A stretch of 64,000 nt of DNA from DAIDKA01 sp035487155 (GTDB lineage Bacteria; Pseudomonadota; Gammaproteobacteria; Steroidobacterales; Steroidobacteraceae). Both the position numbers and the translations under genes were made by a program. Shown here one piece after another: positions 42,899 through 51,198 of the stretch (within the stretch, counting starts at the first letter, position 1; each line of letters begins with the position of its first letter). The stretch lies in NCBI GenBank assembly GCA_035487155.1, contig DATHMK010000039.1, positions 1 to 64,000 of the forward strand, in the 5' to 3' direction. The notes under the pieces were generated by a model. The model worked only from the letters and a program-made list of their open reading frames with translations, was not told where the DNA came from and searched no databases.

Positions 42899-44930
42899 TC
42901 CACCCGCGGACGCCGCCGATCCGTTTCTGTGGCTGGAGGACATCGAAGGCCAGCGCGCCCTGGCCTGGGTGCAGCAGCAGAATGAGCGCTCGCTCCAGCA
43001 GCTCACCGCCGATCCGCGCTATCACCACGATGAGCAGCAGGCGCGGGCGATTCTCGAGGATCGCAGCCGCATTCCCTACGGCAGCCTGCGTGGCGGCTTT
43101 GTCTACAATTTCTGGCAGGATGATGAGCACGTGCGCGGCCTGTGGCGCCGGACCGTCCTCGCCTCATATGAGACCGACAGCCCGAACTGGGAAATCCTGC
43201 TGGATGTGGATGCCCTGGCGCGCGCCGAAGGGCGCAACTGGGTCTACAAGGGCGTGACCTGTCAGCCCGACGATGCTCCACGCTGCCTGATCAGCCTGTC
43301 CGACGGTGGCCAGGACGCCAACGTGGTGCGCGAGTTCGATGTGCCCACGCGCAGTTTCGTCGCGGATGGTTTCAAGTTGCCCGAGGCCAAATCCGACCTC
43401 GCCTGGAAGGATGCCGACACCTTGCTGGTGGCGACCAGATTCGATGCGCACTCGCTCACCGAGTCCGGCTACCCCTATGTCGTCAAGGAATGGCATCGCG
43501 GCCAGCCGCTGGAGCAGGCTCGCGAGCTGTACCGTGGCGAGGCACAAGACGTAGCGGTGAGTCCGGGTCGGCTGGATGGGGCTCAGGGACAGAGCCTGCT
43601 GGTCATCGTGCGCGCCAGAACCTTTTTCAGCAGCGATTACCTGACAGTGGGCCCTGGGCCGCTGCGACCCATGACGCTGCCGCCGAAAGTGGATCTGCAG
43701 GGCATCAGTCACGGCGAGCTGCTGTTCCTGATCCGACAGGACTGGCAGATCGCGGGCGTTTCCTTCCGGACCGGCTCGCTGCTGTCCATGCCGCTGGCCT
43801 CGGTCAGCGATGCGCAACCCGCGATCCGCACGGTGCTCGTGCCCGGGCCGCGCGACTCGATCGAACAGGTGTCCGTGACCGGCAGTGGGGTACTGGCTGC
43901 ACTGTATTCCAACGTCAAGGGACGACTGCTGCGTATGCAGTTCGACGGCCACGCCTGGACTGCAACCGACATCGCGCTGCCGGCGAACGGCTCGGTGGGC
44001 ATTGCCACGGCCAACCAACGCAGTGACACCGCATTCGTGACCTACGAGGACTTCCTGACGCCGGCGACGCTGTACCGGGTGTCGGTAGCGACGCTGCAGG
44101 CGTTGCCCATCAAGAGCCTCGCCCAGAAGTTTGACGCCGCAAAATTCATGGTGGAGCAGCTCGAGGCGAGTTCCCGGGACGGAACCCGGGTGCCCTATTT
44201 CGTCGTGCGACCGAAGGCCTTCGTGGCCAATGGCGCCGCGCCGACGCTGTTGTACGGCTATGGCGGATTCAATGTCTCCATGCTGCCCGGTTATCTGGGC
44301 ACGACCGGGAAACTGTGGCTGGAGCACGGTGGCCTGTACGTGCTGGCCAATATCCGCGGCGGTGGCGAGTTCGGGCCGGCCTGGCACGAGGCCGGGCTGA
44401 AGACCCGTCGGCAGGTGGTGTACGACGATTTCATCGCCGTCGCGCAGGACCTGATTGCGCGGCGCATCAGCTCGCCACGCCGCCTGGGGATCGAGGGTGG
44501 TTCCAATGGCGGGCTGTTGATGGGGGTCATGCTCACCCAGCGCCCCGAGCTGTTTCATGCGGCCGTCGTCCAGGTGCCGCTGCTGGATATGCTGCGCTTC
44601 GACAAACTGCTGGCCGGAGCCTCCTGGGTGGACGAATATGGGTCACCGCAGGTGCCGCCGGAGCGCGCCTGGCTGGAGCAGATGTCGCCTTATCAGAACC
44701 TGCACTTTAGGCAGGACTTCCCCGAAGTATTCCTGCTCACCTCAACCAAGGATGACCGGGTGCATCCTGGACATGCCCGCAAATACGCGGCGCGGCTTGA
44801 AGCACTGCACATGCCATTTCTGTACTACGAAAACATCGACGGCGGGCACTCGGCGGCGGCCGATCTGCGCGAGCGCGCCCGGCGTCTGGCACTGGAATTT
44901 GTCTACCTGTCACAGCGTCTGATGGATTGA
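42882..44930 (+). CDS. Prolyl oligopeptidase family (S9) serine peptidase, cytosolic
   Basis: 682 residues, no signal peptide. The N-terminal seven-bladed propeller begins DPFLWLEDIEGQRALAWV, a classic S9A opening. The hydrolase domain has Ser541 in GGSNGGLL, the catalytic Asp in STKDDRVHPGH (~623) and His in DGGHSAAADL (~657). It hydrolyses short peptides, preferentially after Pro in most relatives. The start inside sdaA (17-bp overlap) means translation is coupled. A second S9 enzyme at 57613 has the same architecture with a signal peptide, so one paralogue appears cytosolic and one exported. Confidence 0.93.
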   Translation: MSRTADPPADAADPFLWLEDIEGQRALAWVQQQNERSLQQLTADPRYHHDEQQARAILEDRSRIPYGSLRGGFVYNFWQDDEHVRGLWRRTVLASYETDSPNWEILLDVDALARAEGRNWVYKGVTCQPDDAPRCLISLSDGGQDANVVREFDVPTRSFVADGFKLPEAKSDLAWKDADTLLVATRFDAHSLTESGYPYVVKEWHRGQPLEQARELYRGEAQDVAVSPGRLDGAQGQSLLVIVRARTFFSSDYLTVGPGPLRPMTLPPKVDLQGISHGELLFLIRQDWQIAGVSFRTGSLLSMPLASVSDAQPAIRTVLVPGPRDSIEQVSVTGSGVLAALYSNVKGRLLRMQFDGHAWTATDIALPANGSVGIATANQRSDTAFVTYEDFLTPATLYRVSVATLQALPIKSLAQKFDAAKFMVEQLEASSRDGTRVPYFVVRPKAFVANGAAPTLLYGYGGFNVSMLPGYLGTTGKLWLEHGGLYVLANIRGGGEFGPAWHEAGLKTRRQVVYDDFIAVAQDLIARRISSPRRLGIEGGSNGGLLMGVMLTQRPELFHAAVVQVPLLDMLRFDKLLAGASWVDEYGSPQVPPERAWLEQMSPYQNLHFRQDFPEVFLLTSTKDDRVHPGHARKYAARLEALHMPFLYYENIDGGHSAAADLRERARRLALEFVYLSQRLMD

Positions 44931-44941
44931 GAGGCACAGCC

Positions 44942-47209
44942 ATGCGCATGATGCTCCTGTTCGGGCTGCTGGCCGCGCCGGTACTGGCCGGCGCCGATAA
45001 CCTGATCGGCTTTGATGCCGCGGGCAGCAGCGCGCAGCTGGCCGTGGAGCAGCAGTTCGATGCGCGGCTGGATCCGGCGGACTTGAGGACCTGGCTCCAG
45101 GACCTCTCCGCCGCGCCCAACAACGTGGGCTCGCCCCACGATCATCGCAATGCCGAGAAGGTGCGCGACATGCTCGCCTCCTGGGGCTGGAACGCGCGCA
45201 TCGAAATCTTCCAGGTGCTCTACCCGACACCGATCGAGGAGCATCTGGAACTGGTGGCGCCCACCCGGCACGTGGCGCAGCTGCTGGAGCCGCCGATTCC
45301 CGGCGATGCGGGCAGCGCGGTCGCCGGTGCGCTGCCGGCCTACAACGTGTTCGGCGCGGACGGCGAGGTGACCGCCGAAGTGGTCTACGTGAACTTCGGA
45401 TCGGATGCGGACTACCAGGAACTGGCGCGCCGCGGGGTCAGCGTCGCCGGCAAGATCGCGCTGGTGCGTTACGGTGAAATGTGGCGCGGCCTGAAGGTCA
45501 AAATCGCCCAGCAGCATGGCGCGGTCGGCTGCGTGATCTATTCGGATCCGCATGAGGAAGGCTACGCCGTGGGCGATGTCTATCCCGAAGGCGGGGGGCG
45601 GCCTGCGACCGGCATCCAGCGCGGCTCGGTGGCGGATCTGCTGATCTACCCGGGTGATCCCCTCACCCCTGGAGTGGGCGCAACGGCCGGTGCGCCCCGT
45701 CTGCCCATCCAGGACGCAGCGACGCTGATGAAGATTCCGGTGCTGCCCATCGCCTGGGCGGACGCGCAGCCCATTCTCGCCGCCCTGGGCGGTCCGGTGG
45801 CGCCTCCGGCCTGGCGCGGTTCACTGCCCCTCACCTATCACCTGGGACCGGGCGCGGCCAAGGTCCACCTGATGGTGAAATCGGATTGGAGCCTGAAGCC
45901 CATCTACGATGTCATCGCGACCGTTCCCGGGCGGGATTTTCCGGATGAGTGGGTGGTCCGTGGCAACCACCGTGATGGCTGGGTGGAGGGTGCCTGGGAC
46001 CCACTGGCCGGCGCCATTGCGGAACTTGGCGAAGCCCGCGCCATCGGCGCTTTGCTCAAAACCGGCTGGCGGCCGCGACGCACGCTGCTGTACGCCAGCT
46101 GGGATGGCGAGGAGCCGGGCCTCATGGGTTCCACCGAATGGGTGGAAACGCACGCGCAGGAACTGCGCGACAAGGCCGTCCTGTATCTGAACTCGGATGA
46201 GAGCGGGCGCGGCTTCATCATGCCCGGCGGCAGCGATTCGCTGCAGCGTCTGCTGAATGAGGTGGCCGCGGCGGTCATCGATCCTGAAACCGGAGTCAGC
46301 GTGCAGGCGCGGCTGCGCGCCCGCACCCTCGCCAACGGCTTGGGTGCGGTCCTGGACGGGGACGCGCGTGCGGCGCTGGATGCCGCGGCGGCGGGTGGGG
46401 ATCTGCCACTGCAGTCACTGGGCGCCGGATCCGACTTTGTTCCCTTCACCCATCACCTGGGCATCGCCACCTTGTCGGTGGAGTATGGCGGGGAGGCGGA
46501 CCAGCAGGGCGTCTATCACTCCCGCTATGACACCTTCGATCACTACGTGCGTTTTGGGGATCCGGACTTCAAGTACTCGGTGCTGCTGGCGCAGACCAAC
46601 GGGCGGCTGGTGCTGCGCATGGCCGATGCGCAATTGCTGCCGCAGCAGGGTGGTCCGCTGGCGCAGCGCATCGATGGCTACGTGCGCCAGCTGCACGCGC
46701 TGCTGGAGACCCGGCGCCGTCACGCGGCCGATGTCGAGCGGCTGCTGCGGCTGCGCGTCTTTGAACTGGCCGCCGATCCGCAGCGGCCCGTGCTGCCGCC
46801 ACCGGCCGAAGCCCCGGTACCGAATGTGAATCTGGCGCCGCTGGATGAGGCGGTGCTGCGGCTGACGCGGGCGGCGCGCGCCTTCGATGCCGCCTATGCG
46901 GCGCAGCTTGCCGCACCGGGCAGCATGTCCAATGACCGTTCGCGCCGCATCAACGCGCTGCTGCGGGGTCTTGAACAGTTGATGACGGATCCGCGGGGCC
47001 TGCCGGGGCGCAGCTGGTACACGAATCTGATCGTGGCACCGGCGATGTCCAACGGTTATGCCGGCAAGACGCTGCCGGGCGTGCGCGAGGCGATCGAACA
47101 GGGGCAATGGCAGACGGCCGAGGACTATGCGCGCCGCACCGCCGCGGTTCTGGATGCCTGCAGCGCCCAGCTGGATCGGGCAACGGCTATGCTGCACCCG
47201 GCAGATTGA
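44942..47209 (+). CDS. Secreted M28 peptidase, glutamate-carboxypeptidase-II-like
   Basis: 755 residues from ATG 44942, which has GAGAGG upstream. Signal peptide MRMMLLFGLLAAPVLAGA. A PA domain (VSVAGKIALVRYG onward, about 160-280) precedes the M28 catalytic domain with zinc ligands in GNHRDGWVEGAWDP (His, Asp), DGEEPGLMGSTEW (catalytic Glu and Glu), LNSDESG (Asp) and YHSRYDTFD (His). A C-terminal transferrin-receptor-like dimerisation domain follows. Removes C-terminal residues such as Glu from peptides outside the cytosol. Last gene of the operon; its 3' end overlaps convergent hutH by 23 bp. Confidence 0.93.
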   Translation: MRMMLLFGLLAAPVLAGADNLIGFDAAGSSAQLAVEQQFDARLDPADLRTWLQDLSAAPNNVGSPHDHRNAEKVRDMLASWGWNARIEIFQVLYPTPIEEHLELVAPTRHVAQLLEPPIPGDAGSAVAGALPAYNVFGADGEVTAEVVYVNFGSDADYQELARRGVSVAGKIALVRYGEMWRGLKVKIAQQHGAVGCVIYSDPHEEGYAVGDVYPEGGGRPATGIQRGSVADLLIYPGDPLTPGVGATAGAPRLPIQDAATLMKIPVLPIAWADAQPILAALGGPVAPPAWRGSLPLTYHLGPGAAKVHLMVKSDWSLKPIYDVIATVPGRDFPDEWVVRGNHRDGWVEGAWDPLAGAIAELGEARAIGALLKTGWRPRRTLLYASWDGEEPGLMGSTEWVETHAQELRDKAVLYLNSDESGRGFIMPGGSDSLQRLLNEVAAAVIDPETGVSVQARLRARTLANGLGAVLDGDARAALDAAAAGGDLPLQSLGAGSDFVPFTHHLGIATLSVEYGGEADQQGVYHSRYDTFDHYVRFGDPDFKYSVLLAQTNGRLVLRMADAQLLPQQGGPLAQRIDGYVRQLHALLETRRRHAADVERLLRLRVFELAADPQRPVLPPPAEAPVPNVNLAPLDEAVLRLTRAARAFDAAYAAQLAAPGSMSNDRSRRINALLRGLEQLMTDPRGLPGRSWYTNLIVAPAMSNGYAGKTLPGVREAIEQGQWQTAEDYARRTAAVLDACSAQLDRATAMLHPAD

Positions 47210-48707
47210 CGAGCCGCGCCAGATCGCCCGTCTCGACCAGCGCCGTGGCCGCTTCGATGTCCGGATGGATCAGGCGGTCATGGTCATAGTTTGAAACCCG
47301 CTGCCGCAGCATCAGCAGCGCGTTCTCCAGGGGCGGGGAGCTGGTGAGCGGCCGATGAAATTCAATGCCCTGCCCGGCACACAGCAGTTCGATGCCCACG
47401 ACGGTCGCGGCATTGCGGGTCATGTCGGTGAGGCGCCGGGCCGCATAGGTGGCCATGCTCACATGGTCCTCCTGATTGGCGCAGGTGGGGATGCTGTCCA
47501 CGCTGGCCGGATGCGCCAGCGACTTGTTCTCCGAAACCAGTGCCGCGGCGGTGACCTGCGCGATCATGAATCCGGAATTCAAGCCGCTGTCGGGAACCAG
47601 GAAGGCCGGCAGGTTGCTCATCTTCGGGTCCACCATCACGGCGGTGCGCCGCTCGGACATGGCGCCGATTTCCGCGATGGCCACGGCGAGGCAGTCGGCG
47701 GCGAAGCCGACCGGCTCGGCGTGAAAGTTGCCTCCGGACAGCACCGCCTCATCCGCGGCGAACACCAGTGGATTGTCGGTGGCGGCGTTGGCCTCGATTT
47801 CAAGGATCCGCGCCACATGCACGATCGAATCCAGGCACGCGCCCATCACCTGGGGCTGGCAGCGCAGCGAGTACGGGTCCTGAACCTTGTCGCAGTCGCG
47901 GTGCGATTCGCGGATGCGGCTGCCGGCGAGCAGCCGCCGATACAGGCCGGCGACCCGCATCTGTCCGGGCTGGCCGCGTGCGGCGTGGATGCGCGCATCA
48001 AATGGCGCATCGCTGCCCTTGAGCGCATCGATCGACATGGCTCCGGCCACCACCGCCGCGCCGAACACCTGCTCGGCGGCGAACAGGCCCTTCAGGGCGA
48101 GCGCGGTGGACACCTGCGTGCCATTGAGCAGCGCCAGGCCCTCCTTGGGGGCCAGGGTCAGGGGTTCGAGCCCCAACTGCGACAGCACCTGCGCGGCCGG
48201 CAGCACGCGCCCCTTGAAGCGAATCTGTCCTTCACCCAGCAGCGCCGCGGTCATGTGCGCCAGTGGCGCAAGGTCTCCGCAGGCCCCGACCGAGCCGCGT
48301 GAGGGGATGCAGGGCAGGGCCTGCGCCTGCAGCAACGCAATCAGGCAGTGCAGGACCTGCGGGCGTACGCCCGAGTAGCCGCGCGCCAGGCTGATCAGCT
48401 TCAGCACCATGACCAGCCGCACCACCGCATCATCCAGCAGCGGACCGGTGCCCGCCGCATGCGAGAGCACCAGATTGCGCTGCAGTTGCACCAGCCGTTC
48501 GCGTGCAATGCGGGTCTGGGCCAGGAGGCCGAAGCCGGTATTGACCCCGTACACGGGGTCATCCTGATTCTCGATGCGCTCGATGACGGCGCGCGAGGCC
48601 GTGATTTTCTGCAGTGCCGGTGCACCCAGCTGCACCTCGACCTCGTGGTGCAGGACGGCGCGCAGCGCCTGCAGGGGTACCGGTTCGGCGGTCAGTGTCA
48701 GGGTCAT
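47187..48707 (-). CDS. hutH: Histidine ammonia-lyase HutH with Cys143 in the MIO triad
   Basis: 506 residues, the usual length. It converts L-histidine to urocanate and ammonia, first step of histidine use. The MIO cofactor normally forms from Ala-Ser-Gly; here the segment reads GSVGACGDLAPLAHM, with codon TGC (48281-48279) at residue 143, the very number of the MIO serine in the Pseudomonas putida enzyme. Other family parts are intact (EDHVSMATYAARR; QEDHVS-type segment; YGVNTGFGLL). Tyr and His residues of the active site appear kept. GAGG before the ATG includes the hutU stop. Last gene of hutC-hutU-hutH. Confidence 0.94.
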   Translation of the reverse strand: MTLTLTAEPVPLQALRAVLHHEVEVQLGAPALQKITASRAVIERIENQDDPVYGVNTGFGLLAQTRIARERLVQLQRNLVLSHAAGTGPLLDDAVVRLVMVLKLISLARGYSGVRPQVLHCLIALLQAQALPCIPSRGSVGACGDLAPLAHMTAALLGEGQIRFKGRVLPAAQVLSQLGLEPLTLAPKEGLALLNGTQVSTALALKGLFAAEQVFGAAVVAGAMSIDALKGSDAPFDARIHAARGQPGQMRVAGLYRRLLAGSRIRESHRDCDKVQDPYSLRCQPQVMGACLDSIVHVARILEIEANAATDNPLVFAADEAVLSGGNFHAEPVGFAADCLAVAIAEIGAMSERRTAVMVDPKMSNLPAFLVPDSGLNSGFMIAQVTAAALVSENKSLAHPASVDSIPTCANQEDHVSMATYAARRLTDMTRNAATVVGIELLCAGQGIEFHRPLTSSPPLENALLMLRQRVSNYDHDRLIHPDIEAATALVETGDLARLVNLPGAA

Positions 48708-48716
48708 CGGGGTACC

Positions 48717-50396
48717 TCAGCCGCCGCGCGGCATCATCGGCAGTTTCAGGCCGCGCTCGCGCGCGCAGTCCATGGCCTGCGGATAGCCGGCATCGGCATG
48801 ACGCATCACTCCGGTGGCCGGATCGTTCCACAGCACCCGCTCGATGCGGCGCGCCGCCTCAGGCGTGCCGTCGCACACGATCACCACCCCGGCATGCTGC
48901 GAGAAGCCCATGCCCACCCCGCCGCCGTGATGAATCGAAACCCAGGTGGCGCCGCTTGCAGTATTGAGCAGGGCATTGAGCAGTGGCCAGTCCGACACCG
49001 CGTCCGAGCCGTCAAGCATGGCTTCGGTCTCGCGGTTGGGGCTGGCGACTGAACCTGCATCCAGGTGATCCCGTCCGATCACCACCGGCGCCTTGAGTTC
49101 ACCGCGCGCCACCATCTCGTTGAAGGCCAGCCCCAGGCGGTGCCGATCCCCCAGGCCCACCCAGCAGATGCGCGCGGGCAGGCCCTGGAACTGGATACGT
49201 TCGCGGGCCATGTCCAGCCAGTTATGCAGGTGCGGGTCACTGGGAATGAGCTCCTTGACCTTGGCATCGGTGCGATAGATGTCTTCCGGGTCCCCCGACA
49301 GCGCCGCCCAGCGGAACGGACCGATGCCGCGGCAGAACAGCGGCCGTATATAGGCGGGCACGAACCCCGGGAAATCGAAGGCCTCCTTGAGGCCCTCATC
49401 CAGTGCTACCTGGCGGATGTTGTTGCCATAGTCGAAGACCGCCACGCCCTGCGCCTGGAACTGCAGCATCGCTTGCACATGACGCGCCATGGAATGGCGC
49501 GCGGCGGCGGCGACCGCCTGCGGATTCTCCACCCGCAGCTTTTCCCATTGGCCCAAGGTCCAGCCACCGGGCAGGTAGCCGTTGACCGGGTCGTGGGCCG
49601 AGGTCTGGTCCGTCAAGGCATCGGGCCGCACGCCCCGGCGCAGCAGCTGCGGCAGGATGTCGCAGACATTGCCGGTCAGACCCACCGACACCGCACGGCC
49701 GGCGTGCAGGGCGCGACCGATGAGTTCCAGCGCCTCATCCAGAGATTGCGCGGCGACGTCCAGATAGCCGGTCGCGAGGCGCCGCGCGATGCGATCCGGC
49801 CGACATTCCACGGCGAGCATGCAGGCCCCGGCCATGGTGGCCGCCAGCGGCTGGGCGCCGCCCATGCCCCCCAGGCCCGCGGTCAGTATCCATTTGCCGG
49901 CGAGATTGCCGTTGAAATGACGGCGTCCCATCTCGACGAAGGTCTCGTAGGTACCCTGCACGATGCCCTGGCTGCCGATGTAGATCCACGACCCGGCCGT
50001 CATCTGGCCGAACATCATCAGGCCTTTACGGTCCAGTTCATTGAAGTGTTCCCAGTTGGCCCAGTGCGGTACCAGATTGGAGTTGGCGATCAGCACCCGC
50101 GGCGCATCCGCGTGGGTGCGGAAGATGCCGACCGGTTTGCCCGATTGGATCAGCAGCGTCTCATCGTGTGCGAGGTTCTTCAGGCACTCGATGATGCGCT
50201 CATAGCACTCCCAGTTGCGTGCCGCCCGGCCGATGCCGCCGTACACCACCAGATCCTGCGGTCGCTCGGCCACATCCGGGTCCAGATTGTTCATCAGCAT
50301 GCGCAGCGGCGCCTCGGTGAGCCAGCTGCGCGCGCTCAAGGTGGTGCCGCGCGCGGCGCGCACGGTGCGGGGGCCAGGTACGGAAGTGGTGCTCAT
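48717..50396 (-). CDS. hutU: Urocanate hydratase (urocanase) HutU
   Basis: 559 residues, full length for urocanase. NAD+-dependent hydration of urocanate to imidazolone propionate in the cytosol. Family blocks seen: DLVVYGGIGRAARNWECYER, MFGQMTAGSWIYIGSQGIVQ, the NAD site TAGLGGMGGAQPLAAT, and GVGMGFSQHAGVVIVCDGT. AGAGGA precedes the ATG. 12 bp after hutC and 9 bp before hutH. The later steps (hutI, hutF/hutG) are not in the window. Confidence 0.96.
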   Translation of the reverse strand: MSTTSVPGPRTVRAARGTTLSARSWLTEAPLRMLMNNLDPDVAERPQDLVVYGGIGRAARNWECYERIIECLKNLAHDETLLIQSGKPVGIFRTHADAPRVLIANSNLVPHWANWEHFNELDRKGLMMFGQMTAGSWIYIGSQGIVQGTYETFVEMGRRHFNGNLAGKWILTAGLGGMGGAQPLAATMAGACMLAVECRPDRIARRLATGYLDVAAQSLDEALELIGRALHAGRAVSVGLTGNVCDILPQLLRRGVRPDALTDQTSAHDPVNGYLPGGWTLGQWEKLRVENPQAVAAAARHSMARHVQAMLQFQAQGVAVFDYGNNIRQVALDEGLKEAFDFPGFVPAYIRPLFCRGIGPFRWAALSGDPEDIYRTDAKVKELIPSDPHLHNWLDMARERIQFQGLPARICWVGLGDRHRLGLAFNEMVARGELKAPVVIGRDHLDAGSVASPNRETEAMLDGSDAVSDWPLLNALLNTASGATWVSIHHGGGVGMGFSQHAGVVIVCDGTPEAARRIERVLWNDPATGVMRHADAGYPQAMDCARERGLKLPMMPRGG

Positions 50397-50408
50397 GCCC
50401 GGTTTCCT

Positions 50409-51119
50409 CTAGGGAGTGAATTGACCTTGCAGTTCAAAGCGTGAGGCCGGATGCGACAGGGTCACGGCGCTGGCCACCGCACCGCCTGACCAGGTGCGCC
50501 GGCGCAGCACCAGGCACGGTTCAGTGACGTCCATCTGCAACAGCTGCGCGGTGGCCGAATCGGTGCGCGCGGCCTGCACAATGTGCTCCACCCTCTGCAG
50601 GGGGGCCACCTGCATCAGGTACGCATTGGGTGTGGTGCGCATGAAGTCCTGGCCCAGGTACAGCGGCGCCACCGCAGGATTCACATAGCGGTCCTCCAGC
50701 TGTATGGGCAGGCCGTTTTCCAGGTGCACCACGCGCGAATGGAACAACTCATGCCCCGCGCGCAGATTGAAATGCGCGGCGAGCTTGGTGGAGGCGGTGC
50801 AGCGTTCCAGGGTCAGCACGCGCGCGGTGTGCAGGTGGCCTCGCGCCAGGATTTCATCGGCGATATTGCGGATGGCCAGCGGGTGTCCCTGGGCGCGCCG
50901 GTCGGCGACGAAGGTGCCGACACCCTGAACCCGCACCAGGTAGCCCGCGTCGGTGAGCTCGCGCAGCGCCCGGTTGACCGTCATGCGCGAGGCGCCCACC
51001 TGGCGCACCAGTTCGTTCTCGGAGGGAATGCGCTGGGCGGGGGGCCAGTCACCGCCCGCGATCTGGCGGAGGATGAGGTGCTTGATCCGCTCGTAGAGGG
51101 GCGCATGGGGGGTAGTCAC
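50409..51119 (-). CDS. hutC: GntR-family histidine-utilisation repressor HutC
   Basis: 236 residues from GTG 51119; a longer reading to 51155 would run through the operator and is unlikely. N-terminal GntR winged helix (LYERIKHLILRQIAGG, RIPSENELVRQVGASRMTVN, GYLVRVQGVGTFVAD) and a UTRA effector domain (HSRVVHLENGLPIQLEDRYV) that binds urocanate in known HutC proteins. It represses hut genes until urocanate builds up. The palindrome at 51136-51149 just upstream is its expected target. First gene of hutC-hutU-hutH, so autoregulation is predicted. Confidence 0.93.
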   Translation of the reverse strand: MTTPHAPLYERIKHLILRQIAGGDWPPAQRIPSENELVRQVGASRMTVNRALRELTDAGYLVRVQGVGTFVADRRAQGHPLAIRNIADEILARGHLHTARVLTLERCTASTKLAAHFNLRAGHELFHSRVVHLENGLPIQLEDRYVNPAVAPLYLGQDFMRTTPNAYLMQVAPLQRVEHIVQAARTDSATAQLLQMDVTEPCLVLRRRTWSGGAVASAVTLSHPASRFELQGQFTP

Positions 51120-51135
51120 CGCCCCATTATCTATG

Positions 51136-51149
51136 GTTGTATATACAAC
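51136..51149. promoter_or_regulatory. HutC operator (perfect 14-bp palindrome)
   Basis: GTTGTATATACAAC is perfectly palindromic and contains TGTATATACA, the core of known HutC sites. It lies 16 bp before the preferred hutC start and 49 bp before the ABC exporter ATG, between the two divergent genes. On the minus strand a possible hutC promoter (TTGCTA, 18-bp spacer, GATAAT at 51131-51126) has the palindrome inside the spacer. No second copy of the core was found in the window. Confidence 0.85.
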
Positions 51150-51198
51150 TAGCAAGCCAAAGCGATTTGGCGCATTGCACTACACTGGCCGCACACCC

